A stretch of DNA of 64,000 nt, taken from Marsupella aquatica. Lineage: Eukaryota; Marchantiophyta. Location: NCBI GenBank assembly GCA_973895155.1, contig OZ316892.1:12338001-12402000 (forward strand). Direction: 5' to 3'. Below are positions 62,401 through 64,000 of the stretch, one piece after another. How positions within the stretch are numbered: the first letter of the stretch is position 1; the number at the start of each line of letters is the position of its first letter. Position numbers and translations under genes: made by a program. The notes beneath the pieces are model-generated. The model did not search any database, was not told the origin of the DNA, and worked only from the letters and a program-made list of their open reading frames with translations.

Positions 62401-62974
62401 ATGACGCTTGTGGAGCACCTTTGAACAGGGAAAAACTTGCCTGTGACTAAGAGAGAATTTCTGGCTGAGTGGCTTGGTGAAATCGAAGCGCAATCCTTCA
62501 AAAAGCTCCGGCTTGAGAGATACTGTACAAAATGACCGCAATGAGGAAACCCTAAAGGCAGATAATAAAAATGCAGCTGTCACGACGTCGTGAATGCCAA
62601 CTTTCCTGAAGTACTTCAATCAAACTACAGTTCTGTTGATCCACTCCGATTATTTCACTCGAGGCATCAAAGACTGAAAGCTGCTTCGCGACGTTCGAAA
62701 CATCGGAACGTCTTCACGTGTTGTGCACCATAGATCACAAACACAGGAGCACGTGAAAAAAGGCCAGTACGTGCAGAAAAGTTCAAATCCAGGAAGCCTA
62801 TACAAGTGCGATGTCCTACTCACCCAGCGCTTCTCTCTGAATCTCCTCATACTTGACCGGGCAAGGCAAGTTGAGCCAATCCACACTTTCCTTGATGTCA
62901 TCATTCCTATTCTCTCCACCAAGCAAGTAAGACGATTGAGCAGACCCAGCGGCGTAGCTTAAGACGCCACCCAT
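59450..62974 (-). CDS. TOM40: TOM40, channel of the mitochondrial outer-membrane import complex, eleven exons, 317 aa
   Basis: Exons (minus strand): 62974-62824, 62522-62441, 62211-62112, 61925-61830, 61716-61666, 61038-60973, 60833-60732, 60512-60444, 60288-60205, 59756-59661, 59506-59450; total 954 nt, phases close exactly. Blocks diagnostic of plant TOM40: [170 protein letters not shown] and [11 protein letters not shown]. Length fits the family (309 aa in Arabidopsis). It is a beta-barrel that passes precursor proteins through the outer membrane. The second intron begins with GC (AG|GCAAGT at 62440), giving exactly the conserved SHSVFMG junction. Confidence 0.96.
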
Positions 62975-63794
62975 TCTACCCTACTAAATCTCTAAACCCT
63001 CCAAATAGTCACGACCTCTTCTCCCACCAAAGTCTGCAAATCACCCACCACATCCCACACGGAGAGCGGAAATCGAAATCAAACACGAGATCCACAGCAT
63101 GTAACGAGGGAGCTGACAACAATCGAAATCGGTGATCCAAGCGGGCAATGAACGAAGAACGTAGACGAGGAGCAACAGGGCAAAAAGGAACAACAGTAAG
63201 TCAGGGTTAAAAAACTGCAGAGTAAACCCTCACCTTCAGCAGAACCGGCAAGATTTGATCACCGTGTTGGCAGATAAGCGGATGAAGAAGGGGTGAACGC
63301 CGGGGAAACGATTCGCAGTGGCAAGAGAGAGTTCAGGAGGCCGCCATCGACGAAGAAGTTTCCCTGTTTCTGTGAGTGAGGCTGGCTCCTCCTCTCCCTC
63401 CCTCTCATCGGTCTGCGATGAAGAAGAAGCTTATTTGTCTCGTGCCCTGTGGGTTGCTCTCGTCTCCCCCTCTCTCTCTCTCGCTCTCTCCTTCACTGCT
63501 GCTCCGTCGCCCACAGTATCTGAACCCTACCTCGTACCTTGCTACGTCTCAACCACGGTCACCAGAATCACAACTGCGATTCGAACCAGTGTTCGGCTGT
63601 TGGCCCTCGTAACGTACTACTGGAGGGGTGAAGTCGTACTACGACTACGGTAGTGCCATCCCGGTTCGCGAAACCTTGATTATTTTTCATTTTAATAAAT
63701 AATGTAAACCCATTCTACGATGGACCACCATGTTGGACATATACACACAATTGTTTTGGGCCATGCGAGTTTGGGGCACATTCATTTTTGTGGT
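62975..63794. other. 5' flank of TOM40 with CT-rich leader
   Basis: A (CT)n tract at about 63465-63493 and CTCCCTCCCTCTC near 63393 suggest a 5' UTR or core promoter for the leftward gene. The plus-strand frames starting at 63318 and 63376 follow from this composition. Confidence 0.5.
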
Positions 63795-63993
63795 CCATGC
63801 AAGTTTTGGCCCATAACTTGATTACAATACTACCACTATTTTTATTTTATTTTTCCAAAAATGACACGGATGACAAGTTCACCAAGGTAACCAGGGGGAA
63901 CTATATACGAAAACCATGATATTTTTGTAAATACAACAAAACAAATGGCAATATTGTCAATTAGAACATCTTTAATGACAAAGTACTTAAAAG
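63795..63993 (-). mobile_element. MITE copy 2, opposite orientation to 10223-10440
   Basis: The reverse complement of copy 1 aligns here through GATGACAA, CACCAAGGTAACCAGGGGGA, ACTATATA and the end block CAATATTGTCAATTAGAACA to AGTACTTAAAAG. The left end is less clear. The ends resemble each other inversely, as in copy 1. Confidence 0.65.
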
Positions 63994-64000
63994 GTCATGT

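Noticed and set aside
63318-63653. 111-codon plus-strand frame in the TOM40 5' flank
   Set aside because: It results from a (CT)n leader tract and is Ser/Leu/Arg nonsense.
1-64000. Retrotransposon polymerase, integrase, transposase or viral genes
   Set aside because: I looked for reverse transcriptase, integrase, protease, DDE transposase and capsid motifs in the translated frames and saw none.

Overview
This window is nuclear DNA of a land plant. The genes are split by GT-AG introns with plant-like spacing, and several families are plant-specific: a GH17 glucanase with an X8 (CBM43) tail, a Golgi UDP-arabinose 4-epimerase, an ETR1-type ethylene receptor and a BRM-type SWI/SNF ATPase. The proteins are clearly homologous to flowering-plant proteins but not close to any I know by heart. 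A non-flowering lineage (moss, lycophyte or fern grade) is my guess, and the sequence does not settle it.

Layout from left to right. (1) 1-1435 (+): 3' part of a GH17 / proline-rich / X8 gene whose start lies outside the window. (2) 3932-5866 (-): intact single-exon RTF1/VIP5, a Paf1-complex subunit, convergent with gene 1. (3) 5.9-15.3 kb: a gene-poor block of repeats, with tRNA-derived SINE heads, a MITE with long inverted ends, 158-bp and ~200-bp direct repeats and microsatellites. (4) 15319-18731 (+): nine-exon UDP-arabinose 4-epimerase. (5) 18.7-21.7 kb: repeat-bearing intergenic DNA. (6) 21983-25613 (-): six-exon ETR1-like ethylene receptor of 746 residues, followed by a 273-bp tandem copy of its own 3' end. 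(7) 27.2-28.7 kb: a hairpin minisatellite and its decayed relatives. (8) 30686-33803 (-): seven-exon TPT1/KptA tRNA 2'-phosphotransferase with a 300-residue low-complexity N-terminus. (9) 33.8-38.2 kb: more repeats, including a perfect 115-bp tandem duplication. (10) 38234-48733 and further 5' (-): BRAHMA with 13 confident coding exons, including one of 801 codons that is very rich in glutamine; the start codon is unresolved. (11) 50.8-59.4 kb: repeats and no gene I can recognise. (12) 59450-62974 (-): eleven-exon TOM40, with one GC-AG intron. (13) The right edge holds a second, inverted copy of the MITE seen at 10.2 kb.

I reconstructed exon boundaries by hand from splice-site consensus, reading-frame phase and family similarity. 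In every multi-exon gene the phases close exactly. The genes do not form a pathway; this is an ordinary mix of chromatin and transcription (VIP5, BRM), cell wall (GH17-X8, epimerase), hormone perception (ETR1), RNA processing (TPT1) and mitochondrial import (TOM40). I saw no new multi-gene system. The less ordinary material is in the DNA between and within genes: many young short tandem duplications (273, 158, 115, 115, 72 and 67 bp), two of which touch gene structure, and a hairpin-forming repeat whose core word recurs 8 kb away on the other side of TPT1.
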